Positions 53,697 to 62,137 of a stretch of 64,000 bases of DNA are shown here, piece after piece; the first letter of the stretch is position 1; each line of letters starts with the position of its first letter. The position numbers and the translations under genes are program-made. Under the pieces are notes generated by a model. The model searched no databases and was not told where the DNA came from. It was given only the letters and a program-made list of their open reading frames with translations. The stretch lies in the NCBI GenBank assembly GCA_965219515.1, contig OZ244776.1, positions 4,546,971-4,610,970 on the forward strand. Reading direction: 5' to 3'. The stretch is from Ilyomonas sp965219515. Lineage in GTDB: Bacteria > Bacteroidota > Bacteroidia > Chitinophagales > Chitinophagaceae.

Positions 53697-53780
53697 GCAA
53701 TGAGCAATGAGCAATCAGTTTGTATTACAACTTACAATTTACAACTCACATTTTACAATTCACGACTCTCACATTTATAT
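53697..53780 (+). repeat. low-complexity spacer of short ACAATT/CAC-type repeats
   Basis: The leader of the M16 peptidase gene reads as repeated short words: CAATGAG three times at the start, then TTACAACTTACAATTTACAA, CTCACATTTTACAATTCACG. It is not coding; an in-frame extension of the peptidase through it (from 53707) has no family similarity. Confidence 0.6.
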
Positions 53781-53790
53781 TTGCAGACTT

Positions 53791-55029
53791 ATGATTGCAT
53801 ACGACAGATTTGTTTTGGATAACGGATTACGGGTTTTGGTTCATCCCGATACAACCACGCCGATGGCGGTGGTAGATGTAATGTACGATGTAGGCGCGCG
53901 CGATGAAAACCCCGATAAAACGGGCTTTGCGCACTTGTTTGAGCATCTGATGTTTGGCGGCAGCATCAACATAAAAGATTATGACGAGCCGCTTCAGAAA
54001 GCCGGCGGCGAAAACAATGCTTACACAACCAATGATTTAACCAATTATTATTGCCAGTTACCTGCCGAAAATTTAGAAACCGCTTTCTGGCTCGAAAGCG
54101 ACCGGATGTTGAGTCTTGCTTTTTCTAAGCGCAGTCTGGAAGTGCAGCGCAAAGTGGTTTGCGAAGAATTTAAAGAGCATTATATCAACAAACCGTATGG
54201 CGATGTGTGGCATAAAATGCGCGAGCTGGCTTATACCACACATCCGTATCGCTGGATGACGATAGGAAAAAATCTGCAGCAGATTAAAGATGCAAAGCTG
54301 GAAGATGTAAGGCAGTTTTTCTTTCAGCATTATACGCCTGCCAATGCGATACTGGTGGTTGCCGGAAATATAACGACGAGGCAGGTAAAAGAACTGGCTG
54401 AAAAATGGTTTGCGCCCATTGCGCCGGGCGAAAAATACAATCGCAGTCTGCCGCAGGAGCCAAGGCAAACAGCGCCGCGTTTTTTAGATGTGCAGGCTGA
54501 TGTGCCGCTGGATGCGTTTTATAAAACCTGGCACATGGATGCAAGATTAGACAACGGGTATTATGTAACGGAACTGATTACAGAAATTCTTGGCGGCGGC
54601 GCATCTTCACGTTTATATCAGTCGCTGGTAAAAGAACAGCAATTATTCAGCAACATAGACTGTTACCATTTTGGAAGCACCGACAAAGGCTTGCTGGCAA
54701 TAGAAGGCAAACTGGTAAAAGGAAGAACCATGCACGAAGCCGGGCGCGCCGTTGCGGAAGAACTGGAGAAAATGAAAGCATCTGAGGTAAGCGAAACGGA
54801 ATTGCAGAAAGTAAAGAATAAAACGGAAAGCAGCATTGCCTTTGAAGACATGAGCATCATGAACCGGGCAAACAGCCTGGCCTATTATGAACTGCTTGGC
54901 AATGCCGGTCTGATGAATGAAGAGTTAGGTAAATACCAGGCGATAACAGCTGAAGAAATTCAGGCGCATTGCAATGAGATATTTGATGATAATAATAGTA
55001 ATACGCTGCGCTATCACAGTAAGAATTAA
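53791..55029 (+). CDS. M16-family (pitrilysin-type) zinc metallopeptidase
   Basis: 412 residues from the ATG at 53791 (MIAYDRFVLDNGLRVLVHPD), the family's usual beginning; the frame is open upstream but only through the repeat spacer. The inverted zinc motif is HLFEHLMF (H-x-x-E-H) in KTGFAHLFEHLMFGGS, with the third ligand in VVCEEFKEHYINKPYG. The C-terminal half has EILGGGASSRLYQSLVKEQQL. No signal peptide is seen, so it is probably cytoplasmic. Many relatives come in pairs; no partner lies here. Confidence 0.94.
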   Translation: MIAYDRFVLDNGLRVLVHPDTTTPMAVVDVMYDVGARDENPDKTGFAHLFEHLMFGGSINIKDYDEPLQKAGGENNAYTTNDLTNYYCQLPAENLETAFWLESDRMLSLAFSKRSLEVQRKVVCEEFKEHYINKPYGDVWHKMRELAYTTHPYRWMTIGKNLQQIKDAKLEDVRQFFFQHYTPANAILVVAGNITTRQVKELAEKWFAPIAPGEKYNRSLPQEPRQTAPRFLDVQADVPLDAFYKTWHMDARLDNGYYVTELITEILGGGASSRLYQSLVKEQQLFSNIDCYHFGSTDKGLLAIEGKLVKGRTMHEAGRAVAEELEKMKASEVSETELQKVKNKTESSIAFEDMSIMNRANSLAYYELLGNAGLMNEELGKYQAITAEEIQAHCNEIFDDNNSNTLRYHSKN

Positions 55030-55046
55030 AAGGGTAATTGAATCTT

Positions 55047-55088
55047 TTAACTGTAGCCAACAGCAAGTTAACTGTAGTCAACAGCAAA
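55047..55088. repeat. 21-bp tandem direct repeat, two copies
   Basis: TTAACTGTAGCCAACAGCAAG at 55047 is followed at once by a second copy with two differences, ending at 55088. It lies between the convergent M16 and queA genes and replaces any visible terminator. Confidence 0.8.
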
Positions 55089-55120
55089 GCAGATTCGCAT
55101 TACATTTTTTTCGTAAATAC

Positions 55121-56368
55121 TTACTCTTTCTTCCACAACAAACTTCCATCGCCATAACTTAGAAAGCGAAAATTATTTTCTAAAGCATAGTCATAAATCT
55201 TCTTCCAGTCATCACCGACAATGGCTGCAATTAATAATAACAGTGTTGACTGCGACTGATGAAAATTGGTAATTAATGCATCGGCAATTCGTAACCGATA
55301 ACCTGGTACAATAATGATTTGCGTTCTGGCAATCAGCTTTTGCAGATGTTGTTGTTTCAGCCATTCCAATAACGATTCCAAAGCTTGCAAAGCCGTTATT
55401 TCTCCATGTAAATCATACACTTCCCATTGACCTAAGAAAACATTGTCAAAACTGATGTCTTCACCTTCGTAAATTTTCACGCCAAGCCAATACAAACTTT
55501 CAATGGTTCGGAGCGATGTAGTGCCTACGGCAACAATGCTTTTATGTATGTTCGCCAGTAAGTTTTCGATAAAGTGAACCGAAACCTCGATGAATTCAGA
55601 ATGCATCTGGTGATCTTTAACCGTTTCGCTTTTTACCGGCATGAATGTTCCCGCACCAACATGCAGCGTTACAAAACCGGTTGCGACACCTTTTTTGTGC
55701 AACGCCTCAAATACATTTTTCGTAAAGTGAAGTCCGGCCGTTGGCGCCGCCACGGAGCCATCGTACTTTGCATAAATGGTTTGGTAACGCTCTTTGTCTT
55801 CTTCTTCGGCACTGCGGTTTAAGTATGGTGGTAATGGAATGTTTCCAAACAAATGAAGAATTTCGGCAAAACTGCGTTCATTATCATTCCAGCTAAATTC
55901 GATTATAAAAAATTCTTCCTTTTTATCCAGCTTTTTTGCTGTCAAAACAATTTCCTGTTTATCCTTTTCTATCCTGTTTATCAGAAGTTCATCTTTCCAT
56001 TTTTTTGCTCCGCCAACCAAACATTTCCATGTTACGCTTCCTTTCTGAAGCATGGCTGTGGCAATGTCTTTTTCATCGGCTGGTTCAAGGCAAAACAGTT
56101 CAATGGTGCTTCCGGTTGCTTTTTTAAACAGCAACCTTACTTCTGAAACTTTGGTATTGTTAAAGATGAGAAGACTATTGGCAGGTAAAAATTCAACCAA
56201 CTTTTTATAAACAGCCGAGGTGATATTGCCGTCTTTATAAACCAGCAACTTGCTTGCATCACGAACCGGCAACGGGTATCTGGCAATTCTTTCATCCGGT
56301 AAATGATAGGTAAAATCTTTTATCAACAATTTATTAGACTTCATATTCACTATACACAGTTTTTCCAC
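55121..56368 (-). CDS. queA: S-adenosylmethionine:tRNA ribosyltransferase-isomerase QueA
   Basis: 415 residues; a second start, MKSNKLLIKDF at 56344, fits the family better. Signatures: FTYHLPDERIARYPLPVRDASKLLV, LLIFNNTKVSEVRLLF, GNIPLPPYLNR, YDGSVAAPTAGLHFT, VGAGTFMPVKSETV, HSEFIEV and ADALITNFHQSQSTLLLL. It transfers ribose from SAM to 7-aminomethyl-7-deazaguanine in tRNA to form epoxyqueuosine. It is divergent from the division cluster. Confidence 0.96.
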   Translation of the reverse strand: MEKLCIVNMKSNKLLIKDFTYHLPDERIARYPLPVRDASKLLVYKDGNITSAVYKKLVEFLPANSLLIFNNTKVSEVRLLFKKATGSTIELFCLEPADEKDIATAMLQKGSVTWKCLVGGAKKWKDELLINRIEKDKQEIVLTAKKLDKKEEFFIIEFSWNDNERSFAEILHLFGNIPLPPYLNRSAEEEDKERYQTIYAKYDGSVAAPTAGLHFTKNVFEALHKKGVATGFVTLHVGAGTFMPVKSETVKDHQMHSEFIEVSVHFIENLLANIHKSIVAVGTTSLRTIESLYWLGVKIYEGEDISFDNVFLGQWEVYDLHGEITALQALESLLEWLKQQHLQKLIARTQIIIVPGYRLRIADALITNFHQSQSTLLLLIAAIVGDDWKKIYDYALENNFRFLSYGDGSLLWKKE

Positions 56369-56486
56369 AACAGAATCACAACAAATATAATTTTATCTGG
56401 CATTATGTTGCTGAAAATCAATGCCAGTAATGCTTTCAGCTTTTTTTAAGCACGTGGATAAATATCCAACTCTAAATTTGAAATCG

Positions 56487-56503
56487 AAAGTGGTAAAAAG
56501 TGT
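56487..56503 (+). promoter_or_regulatory. probable MraZ operator (two AAAGTG[G/T] boxes, 10-bp period)
   Basis: AAAGTGG at 56487 and AAAGTGT at 56497 are direct repeats ten bases apart, 35 bases before the mraZ start. MraZ is known to bind TGGGN or AAAGTG[T/G]-type direct repeats of 10-bp period upstream of its own gene in E. coli and mycoplasmas. A possible -7 box (TAAATTTG, 56473-56480) lies just upstream. Confidence 0.55.
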
Positions 56504-56537
56504 TATTTTGTGTCAATAAATAGCATTTTACAATTTA

Positions 56538-56993
56538 ATGACTGGTTTTCTTGGCGAATATGAATCAACGCTCGACCCGAAAGGTCGTTTCCTGCTTCCC
56601 GGCGGTTTTAAAAAACAATTGCCGGAAGGAGAAAACACCTTCGTGCTGTGCCGCGGCACTGAGAAATGCCTGTGGCTATATCCATCTACAAGTTGGGCGC
56701 CCATATACGAAAAGCTTAGCCGGTTAAATGATTTTGATCCCAAAGTAAGGGAATTCCGCCGTTTTTTTCTCGGTAGCGCCAGTGAAATTGAACTGGATTC
56801 TGCCGGTCGTATGCTGATTCCGCCAACCTTGAAGGAGTATGCAGGTTTGCAGAAAGACATTACATTATCAACGGCGGTTAACAAACTGGAAATCTGGGAT
56901 ACCGCAAAATACAAACAGCTCATTGAATCGTACAGCGAAAGCTTCAGCGAAAATGCGAAAGGAGTAATGGTAGATTATAATGTGATGATCTGA
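56538..56993 (+). CDS. mraZ: transcriptional regulator MraZ
   Basis: 151 residues, two AbrB-like half domains: FLGEYESTLDPKGRFLLPGGFKKQ, and the second in IELDSAGRMLIPPTLKEYAGL. MraZ forms ring oligomers that bind repeats upstream of the cluster and repress it. It is the first gene of the division/cell-wall cluster and its stop overlaps the rsmH start by one base. Confidence 0.96.
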   Translation: MTGFLGEYESTLDPKGRFLLPGGFKKQLPEGENTFVLCRGTEKCLWLYPSTSWAPIYEKLSRLNDFDPKVREFRRFFLGSASEIELDSAGRMLIPPTLKEYAGLQKDITLSTAVNKLEIWDTAKYKQLIESYSESFSENAKGVMVDYNVMI

Positions 56994-57925
56994 TGAAAGA
57001 ATCGCAGTCTTTTTTATCAGGCAACGCATATCATACGCCTGTTCTTTATACTGAAGTAATGGATGGTTTGCAAATAAAGCCGGATGGCATTTATGTGGAT
57101 GCCACATTCGGTGGCGGCAGCCATAGCAAAGGCATTTTAGAAAGGCTAAACGAAAACGGAACACTCATCGCCTTCGATCAGGATGAAGATGCCAAACGCA
57201 ATGTGCCGCTGGATAAACGACTTGTGTTTATACCGAATAATTTTCGTTATCTGCAACGGTTTTTGCGGTTGCATAAGATTGAAAAAGCAGATGGCATACT
57301 AACAGACCTTGGCGTAAGCAGTCATCAGTTTAATGAAGGTGAGCGTGGGTTTTCCATCCGCTTTAACGGTCCGATGGATATGCGGATGGATACCAGACAA
57401 ACAACAACGGCGGCAGATATTTTACAACATTATACCGAACCGCAGTTGCACAAGATGTTTGAACAATATGGCGAAGTAACCAATGCCAGAACATTGGCCA
57501 AATACATTGCAGAACACCGGAGCGCAGGTTCTTTTAAAACAATTGAAGCGTTCATGTCGGTGCTGGCGCCTGTGGTAAAAGGCAATCCCAACAAATACTT
57601 TGCGCAGGTGTTTCAGGCGTTGCGCATAGAGGTAAATGATGAAACAGGCGCATTGAAAGAATTGTTGCAACAATCGGTAAGCGTATTAAAAAGCGGTGGT
57701 CGCATTGCCGTTATCACGTTTCATTCTATCGAAGACAGGCTGGTAAAAGTTTTTTTTAAGAATGGAAGCTTTGATGAAGAAACGGATACAAATCCGTTTG
57801 ACACGAAGGAGAAGAAAAATGAATTTCTCATCATTACCAAAAAGCCGGTTGTGCCAACATACGAAGAAATAAAACGCAACAGCCGCAGCCGCAGCGCAAA
57901 ACTGCGGATAGCGGAAAAAACATAA
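56993..57925 (+). CDS. rsmH: 16S rRNA (cytosine1402-N4)-methyltransferase RsmH
   Basis: 310 residues. Signatures: HTPVLYTEVMDGLQIKPDG, DATFGGGSHSKGIL (SAM binding), DGILTDLGVSSHQFNEGERGFSIR, GPMDMRMD, and the C-terminal VITFHSIEDRLVKVFF and SRSRSAKLRIAEK. It methylates C1402 in the ribosomal P site. It is the normal second gene of the cluster. Confidence 0.97.
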   Translation: MKESQSFLSGNAYHTPVLYTEVMDGLQIKPDGIYVDATFGGGSHSKGILERLNENGTLIAFDQDEDAKRNVPLDKRLVFIPNNFRYLQRFLRLHKIEKADGILTDLGVSSHQFNEGERGFSIRFNGPMDMRMDTRQTTTAADILQHYTEPQLHKMFEQYGEVTNARTLAKYIAEHRSAGSFKTIEAFMSVLAPVVKGNPNKYFAQVFQALRIEVNDETGALKELLQQSVSVLKSGGRIAVITFHSIEDRLVKVFFKNGSFDEETDTNPFDTKEKKNEFLIITKKPVVPTYEEIKRNSRSRSAKLRIAEKT

Positions 57926-57966
57926 CCTCACAACAAGTGGGAAGGTGTAACAGCAAATAAAAATCA

Positions 57967-58293
57967 ATGGCGGTAAAGAAAATCAGAGTATCGGTCAGGC
58001 AGATTATCAACTACAGATGGGTGGTAAAAAACATTCCGTTCTTCCTGTTTCTGGCGGTGCTGGCTGTTTTGTACATCGCCAACGGGCATATCGCCGACAA
58101 AACCATTCGCGATATAAATACAACAGCAAATAAACTAAAGGAACTGCAGTATGAATATAAAACGGTAAAAAGCGAAATGATGTACAAAAGCCGCGAGGCA
58201 GAAATGGTGCAGGCTGCGGCGCCGCTGGGGTTAAAAATTTCGCCCGAACCGCCCATGCACATCATAATAGAAAACAGAAAAAAAAGCAACTGA
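57967..58293 (+). CDS. ftsL: FtsL-like cell division protein
   Basis: 108 residues. A short basic cytoplasmic tail (MAVKKIRVSVRQIINYRW), one membrane helix at about 23-42 (NIPFFLFLAVLAVLYIANGH), and a periplasmic coiled-coil (INTTANKLKELQYEYKTVKSEMMYKSREAEMV). Sequence identity in this family is low; the call rests on topology, size and position between rsmH and ftsI. Confidence 0.82.
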   Translation: MAVKKIRVSVRQIINYRWVVKNIPFFLFLAVLAVLYIANGHIADKTIRDINTTANKLKELQYEYKTVKSEMMYKSREAEMVQAAAPLGLKISPEPPMHIIIENRKKSN

Positions 58294-58299
58294 TAACAC

Positions 58300-60438
58300 A
58301 TGATGAAACCGGCATCAACCATAGAAGTAAAACGCGACATACTCTGGCGGGTCTATGTGTGCTTTATTGTGCTGGTCATCATTTGTTTTTGCATTATCGG
58401 AAAAGCCTTTACCATTCAGCAGATGCACGGCGATAGCTGGCGTGCCATGAGCGATAGCCTTCATCAGCACATACAGGAAATAGAAGCCGAACGCGGAACG
58501 ATATACAGTGAAGACGGGCAAATGCTGAGCACCGGCATTCCGCAGTTTGACATTTACATAGATTTCGGCGCCGAAGGTTTGCACGATAAAAGCGGTAAAA
58601 ATTTCAGAGACAATCTCGACTCACTCAGTTATTGTCTTGCCAATCTTTTTAAAGACAAAACCAAAGCCGATTACAAAAGAATTTTAAACGCAGGTTACAA
58701 AGAAAAAAGCCGTTATTATTTACTGCACAAAAAGCTAAGCTTCCGCGGTTATGAAAAGCTGCGTGCTTTTCCACTTGTCCGGATGGGCAGAAACAAAAGC
58801 GGCTTTATTGCCGAAGAAAAAAGCATTCGCCTTAATCCATACCAGATGCTGGCTTACCGAACCATTGGCCTGGAACGAAAAAATGCACAAAAGATAGGAT
58901 TGGAGAAAATGTACGACAATGTGCTGAAAGGCACCACGGGCAAGCGTTTGGTGCGTTCTATCGGCGGCGGTGTAACGGTTCCCGTTGACGAAGCGTTGGA
59001 CATAGAACCGGAAAACGGAAAAGACATTACCACTACGCTTGACGTTCATATTCAGGAGATTACCGAACAGGCTTTGCTGAACATGATGCAAAAAAGCGAA
59101 TCGCAAACCGGCACCTGCATCGTAATGGAAACAAAGACAGGTAAAATAAAAGCCATTGCCAATTTGGGCCGCCGTGCCAATGGGGAATACTGGGAAGATT
59201 ACAATTACGCCATGCGAACTTCCGAGCCGGGTTCTACCATAAAACTGGCAACATTGTTATCCGTTTTAAGCGAAGGAAAAACAAGTATTAACAAGATGAT
59301 TGCCGTTGGCAATACGGGCAATGCTTTTGTAGGCGTTCGCAATGTAAACGATGCCGAAAAAGCGCCCAAGCCGATCATGAGCGTGGAAGAATGTTTTGCG
59401 CACAGCTCCAACGTAGGCATGAGCAAAATAGCATGGAATGCGTTCGCTTCAAAGCCTGATAAGTTTTTGCAATACATGCATCAGTTTCGTCTTGATTCTG
59501 TTACCGGCATCGACATTCCCGGCGAAACAAAACCGCGTTTGCCGCTTCTGAAACGGAACAATGAAGGTCTTCATGCCATGGTAACCATGAGCTTCGGCTA
59601 TGCCATACAAATAAGTCCGTTGCAAACGCTAACGCTTTATAATGCCGTTGCCAACAATGGTAAAATGATGAAGCCATACCTGGCTGATAACATTCAGAAA
59701 GATGGCATTATCATCAAACAATTTCAACCAACGGTATTGCGCGAAAGCATCTGCAGTTCTTCTGTTATAAAAGCGGCACAGCAATGTATGCAGGCGGTTA
59801 TTACCACTGGTACGGGCAAGCCCGCTTTTGAAAACTGCGCATACGCGGTAGCCGGCAAAACAGGAACCGCTCATGTTGCCGACGGGCATTATTCATACGG
59901 AGATGGCGTTTATCAGGCTTCTTTCGTGGGTTATTTTCCGGCAAAAAATCCGCAGTTCACGTGCATTGTTGTCATCAAAACAAAACCTCATGCGCAGGTG
60001 CATTTTGGCGGCACCGTTGCAGCACCGGTTTTTAGAGAAATATCAGATCGCTTATACAGTTTGTATGTAAGGCAAAACAGCGGAATGCAATATGCTGCCG
60101 CGATTAAAAACGACAGCATCAGTTATTCGTACACCGGTTCTAAAAACGAAGTGAACAAAATAATAGATGCGCTGAAAATTCCGGTTGCGGGCGTGGCTGA
60201 TAATGAAGAATGGGTAAGCGTTTACAAAGGCAGCACCATGTCGCTGGAAAAAGGAGTTACGGTATCGTCAAAACAAATGCCTTTGCTGCGAGGAATGGGT
60301 TTGAAAGACGCTGTTTATCTGTGCGAAAATATGGGTTTGAAAGTAGCAGCTAAAGGGGCAGGTAAAGTAATGATGCAATCGGTTGAAAGTGGCTCAAAAA
60401 TCAGTAAAGGACAACTGGTAAAATTAGAATTAAATTGA
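58300..60438 (+). CDS. ftsI: division-specific peptidoglycan transpeptidase FtsI/PBP3-like, with C-terminal PASTA domain
   Basis: 712 residues. Membrane anchor at about 17-36 (VYVCFIVLVIICFCIIGKAF), an N-terminal dimerisation part (EAERGTIYSEDGQMLSTG), then the transpeptidase with S312-x-x-K (EPGSTIKLAT), SSN at 369-371 and KTG at 520-522 (VAGKTGTAHV). The last 65 residues are a PASTA domain (MPLLRGMGLKDAVYLCENMGLKV). It cross-links septal peptidoglycan. It lies six bases after ftsL. Confidence 0.96.
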   Translation: MMKPASTIEVKRDILWRVYVCFIVLVIICFCIIGKAFTIQQMHGDSWRAMSDSLHQHIQEIEAERGTIYSEDGQMLSTGIPQFDIYIDFGAEGLHDKSGKNFRDNLDSLSYCLANLFKDKTKADYKRILNAGYKEKSRYYLLHKKLSFRGYEKLRAFPLVRMGRNKSGFIAEEKSIRLNPYQMLAYRTIGLERKNAQKIGLEKMYDNVLKGTTGKRLVRSIGGGVTVPVDEALDIEPENGKDITTTLDVHIQEITEQALLNMMQKSESQTGTCIVMETKTGKIKAIANLGRRANGEYWEDYNYAMRTSEPGSTIKLATLLSVLSEGKTSINKMIAVGNTGNAFVGVRNVNDAEKAPKPIMSVEECFAHSSNVGMSKIAWNAFASKPDKFLQYMHQFRLDSVTGIDIPGETKPRLPLLKRNNEGLHAMVTMSFGYAIQISPLQTLTLYNAVANNGKMMKPYLADNIQKDGIIIKQFQPTVLRESICSSSVIKAAQQCMQAVITTGTGKPAFENCAYAVAGKTGTAHVADGHYSYGDGVYQASFVGYFPAKNPQFTCIVVIKTKPHAQVHFGGTVAAPVFREISDRLYSLYVRQNSGMQYAAAIKNDSISYSYTGSKNEVNKIIDALKIPVAGVADNEEWVSVYKGSTMSLEKGVTVSSKQMPLLRGMGLKDAVYLCENMGLKVAAKGAGKVMMQSVESGSKISKGQLVKLELN

Positions 60439-60517
60439 TAGGTGCTACAAAAAAGGCACAGCTATTTTTTAGAACGAAATAAAGTAAAACCACTTCGTGC
60501 CTTAGCGGTAAATAAAC

Positions 60518-61981
60518 ATGGCAAATCTTCAAAACATATTATATAAAGTGCATCTGCAGGCGATAAACGGCAGTACAAATAAAGAAATTAAAGATGTACA
60601 GATTGATTCACGTAAAGTGTCATCAGGTTCTGTGTTTGTCGCCATTCGCGGTGCAGTATCAGACGGGCATTCCTTTATTGATGCAGCCATCGAAAAAGGC
60701 GCAACGGTAATTGTTTGTGAAGAAATGCCTCTGCTGCTGCTGGAAAATATTACATATCTGAAAGTGAACAACACACAGGAAGCGGTGGCTTATATGGCGC
60801 ACCATTTTTATGGCGAACCATCTTCTGCAATTAAATTGATTGGCGTTACAGGCACAAACGGAAAGACAACCATCGCCACCGTTTTATTTAAACTGTTTAC
60901 CAGGCTTGGCTATACCTGCGGCTTAATCAGCACGGTGCAAAATATGATTGCAAATGAAGTGTTGCCATCAACGCATACCACGCCGGACGCCATCAGCCTG
61001 AACGCATTGCTCAAAAGAATGGCAGATGAAGGTTGCACGCATGTGTTTATGGAATGTAGCAGCCATGCCATTCACCAGCATCGTATAACGGGCTTGTATT
61101 TTACGGGCGCATTGTTCAGCAACATCACGCACGATCATCTGGATTATCACAAAACATTTGATGAATATATCAGGGTAAAGAAAAAATTCTTTGACAATTT
61201 ATCTTCTTCGGCATTTGCCATCTCCAATCTTGATGATAAAAGAGGAACGGTAATGCTGCAAAATTCTGTCGCGCGCAAATATTATTACAGCCTGAAAAAT
61301 ATTGCTGATTTTAAAGGTAAAATTTTAGAAAATGCTCTCACCGGATTGGTAATGTCGATAAATGAAAAAGAAGTTCATTTCAGGCTGATCGGCGAGTTTA
61401 ACGCTTACAATCTGCTGGCTGTTTATGGCGCCGCCGTTTGTCTTGGCGAAAACAGCGAGGAAGTGCTTCGTTTACTAAGCGCTTTGCAGGGCGCGGAAGG
61501 CAGGTTTGATTATGTTATCAGCGCCAACCAAATCATTGGTATTGTTGATTATGCGCATACGCCCGATGCGTTGGAAAATGTATTGTCAACCATAAAAAAA
61601 CTGCGCAAAGGATACGAGCAGGTAATAACCGTTGTTGGTTGCGGTGGCGACAGAGATAAAGCAAAACGCCCCGTGATGGCGCAGGTTGCCTGCGAATGGA
61701 GCGACAAAGTGATACTGACGAGCGACAATCCGCGCAGCGAAGACCCGGCACATATTTTAAATGATATGAAAGAAGGATTGAACAGTGCTGCCAAACGCAA
61801 AAGCCAGACTATCATTGACAGAAAAGAGGCAATAGAAACCGCCGTAGAAATGGCAAATCACGAAGACATAATTCTTGTTGCCGGAAAAGGTCATGAAAAG
61901 TATCAGGAAATAAAAGGTGTGAAGCACAGCTTTGACGATAAAGCCGTGCTGACAGCGTGTTTTGAATTGCTGAAGAAGTGA
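60518..61981 (+). CDS. murE: UDP-MurNAc-L-Ala-D-Glu:meso-diaminopimelate ligase MurE
   Basis: 487 residues. The P-loop is IGVTGTNGKTTIATVLF; DSRKVSSGSVFVAIRG is the N-terminal domain; STHTTPDAISLNALL and FSNITHDHLDYHKTFDEY follow. The substrate motif is DNPR (403-406), which selects meso-diaminopimelate rather than lysine. It adds the third residue of the stem peptide in the cytoplasm. The 79 bases before it contain a GGCAC/GTGCC inverted repeat. Confidence 0.97.
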   Translation: MANLQNILYKVHLQAINGSTNKEIKDVQIDSRKVSSGSVFVAIRGAVSDGHSFIDAAIEKGATVIVCEEMPLLLLENITYLKVNNTQEAVAYMAHHFYGEPSSAIKLIGVTGTNGKTTIATVLFKLFTRLGYTCGLISTVQNMIANEVLPSTHTTPDAISLNALLKRMADEGCTHVFMECSSHAIHQHRITGLYFTGALFSNITHDHLDYHKTFDEYIRVKKKFFDNLSSSAFAISNLDDKRGTVMLQNSVARKYYYSLKNIADFKGKILENALTGLVMSINEKEVHFRLIGEFNAYNLLAVYGAAVCLGENSEEVLRLLSALQGAEGRFDYVISANQIIGIVDYAHTPDALENVLSTIKKLRKGYEQVITVVGCGGDRDKAKRPVMAQVACEWSDKVILTSDNPRSEDPAHILNDMKEGLNSAAKRKSQTIIDRKEAIETAVEMANHEDIILVAGKGHEKYQEIKGVKHSFDDKAVLTACFELLKK

Positions 61982-62137
61982 AGTTGATAATTGGTAGATG
62001 ATGGCAGAAGTTCATTGCTAACTATTACCAATCAGCAACTATGATGAAGTGTTATAATTGATTCAAGAAATAAGTTGACCGTTGATGGAAGATGCTAACT
62101 ACTACCAACCATCAACAACCAACTGCCAACTATACAG
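61982..62137 (+). repeat. spacer of short, partly inverted AACCA/TTGGT-type repeats
   Basis: The gap between murE and mraY reads GTTGATAATTGGTAGATGAT, then GCTAACTATTACCAATCAGC, then GTTGACCGTTGATGG and a closing run CTAACTACTACCAACCATCA, ACAACCAACTGCCAACT. The words recur in both orientations, so parts can fold back. No coding frame; it lies inside the otherwise compact cluster. Confidence 0.6.

Noticed and set aside
53707..53790. N-terminal extension of the M16 peptidase
   Set aside because: The extra 28 codons are translated repeat spacer; family similarity begins at the ATG at 53791.
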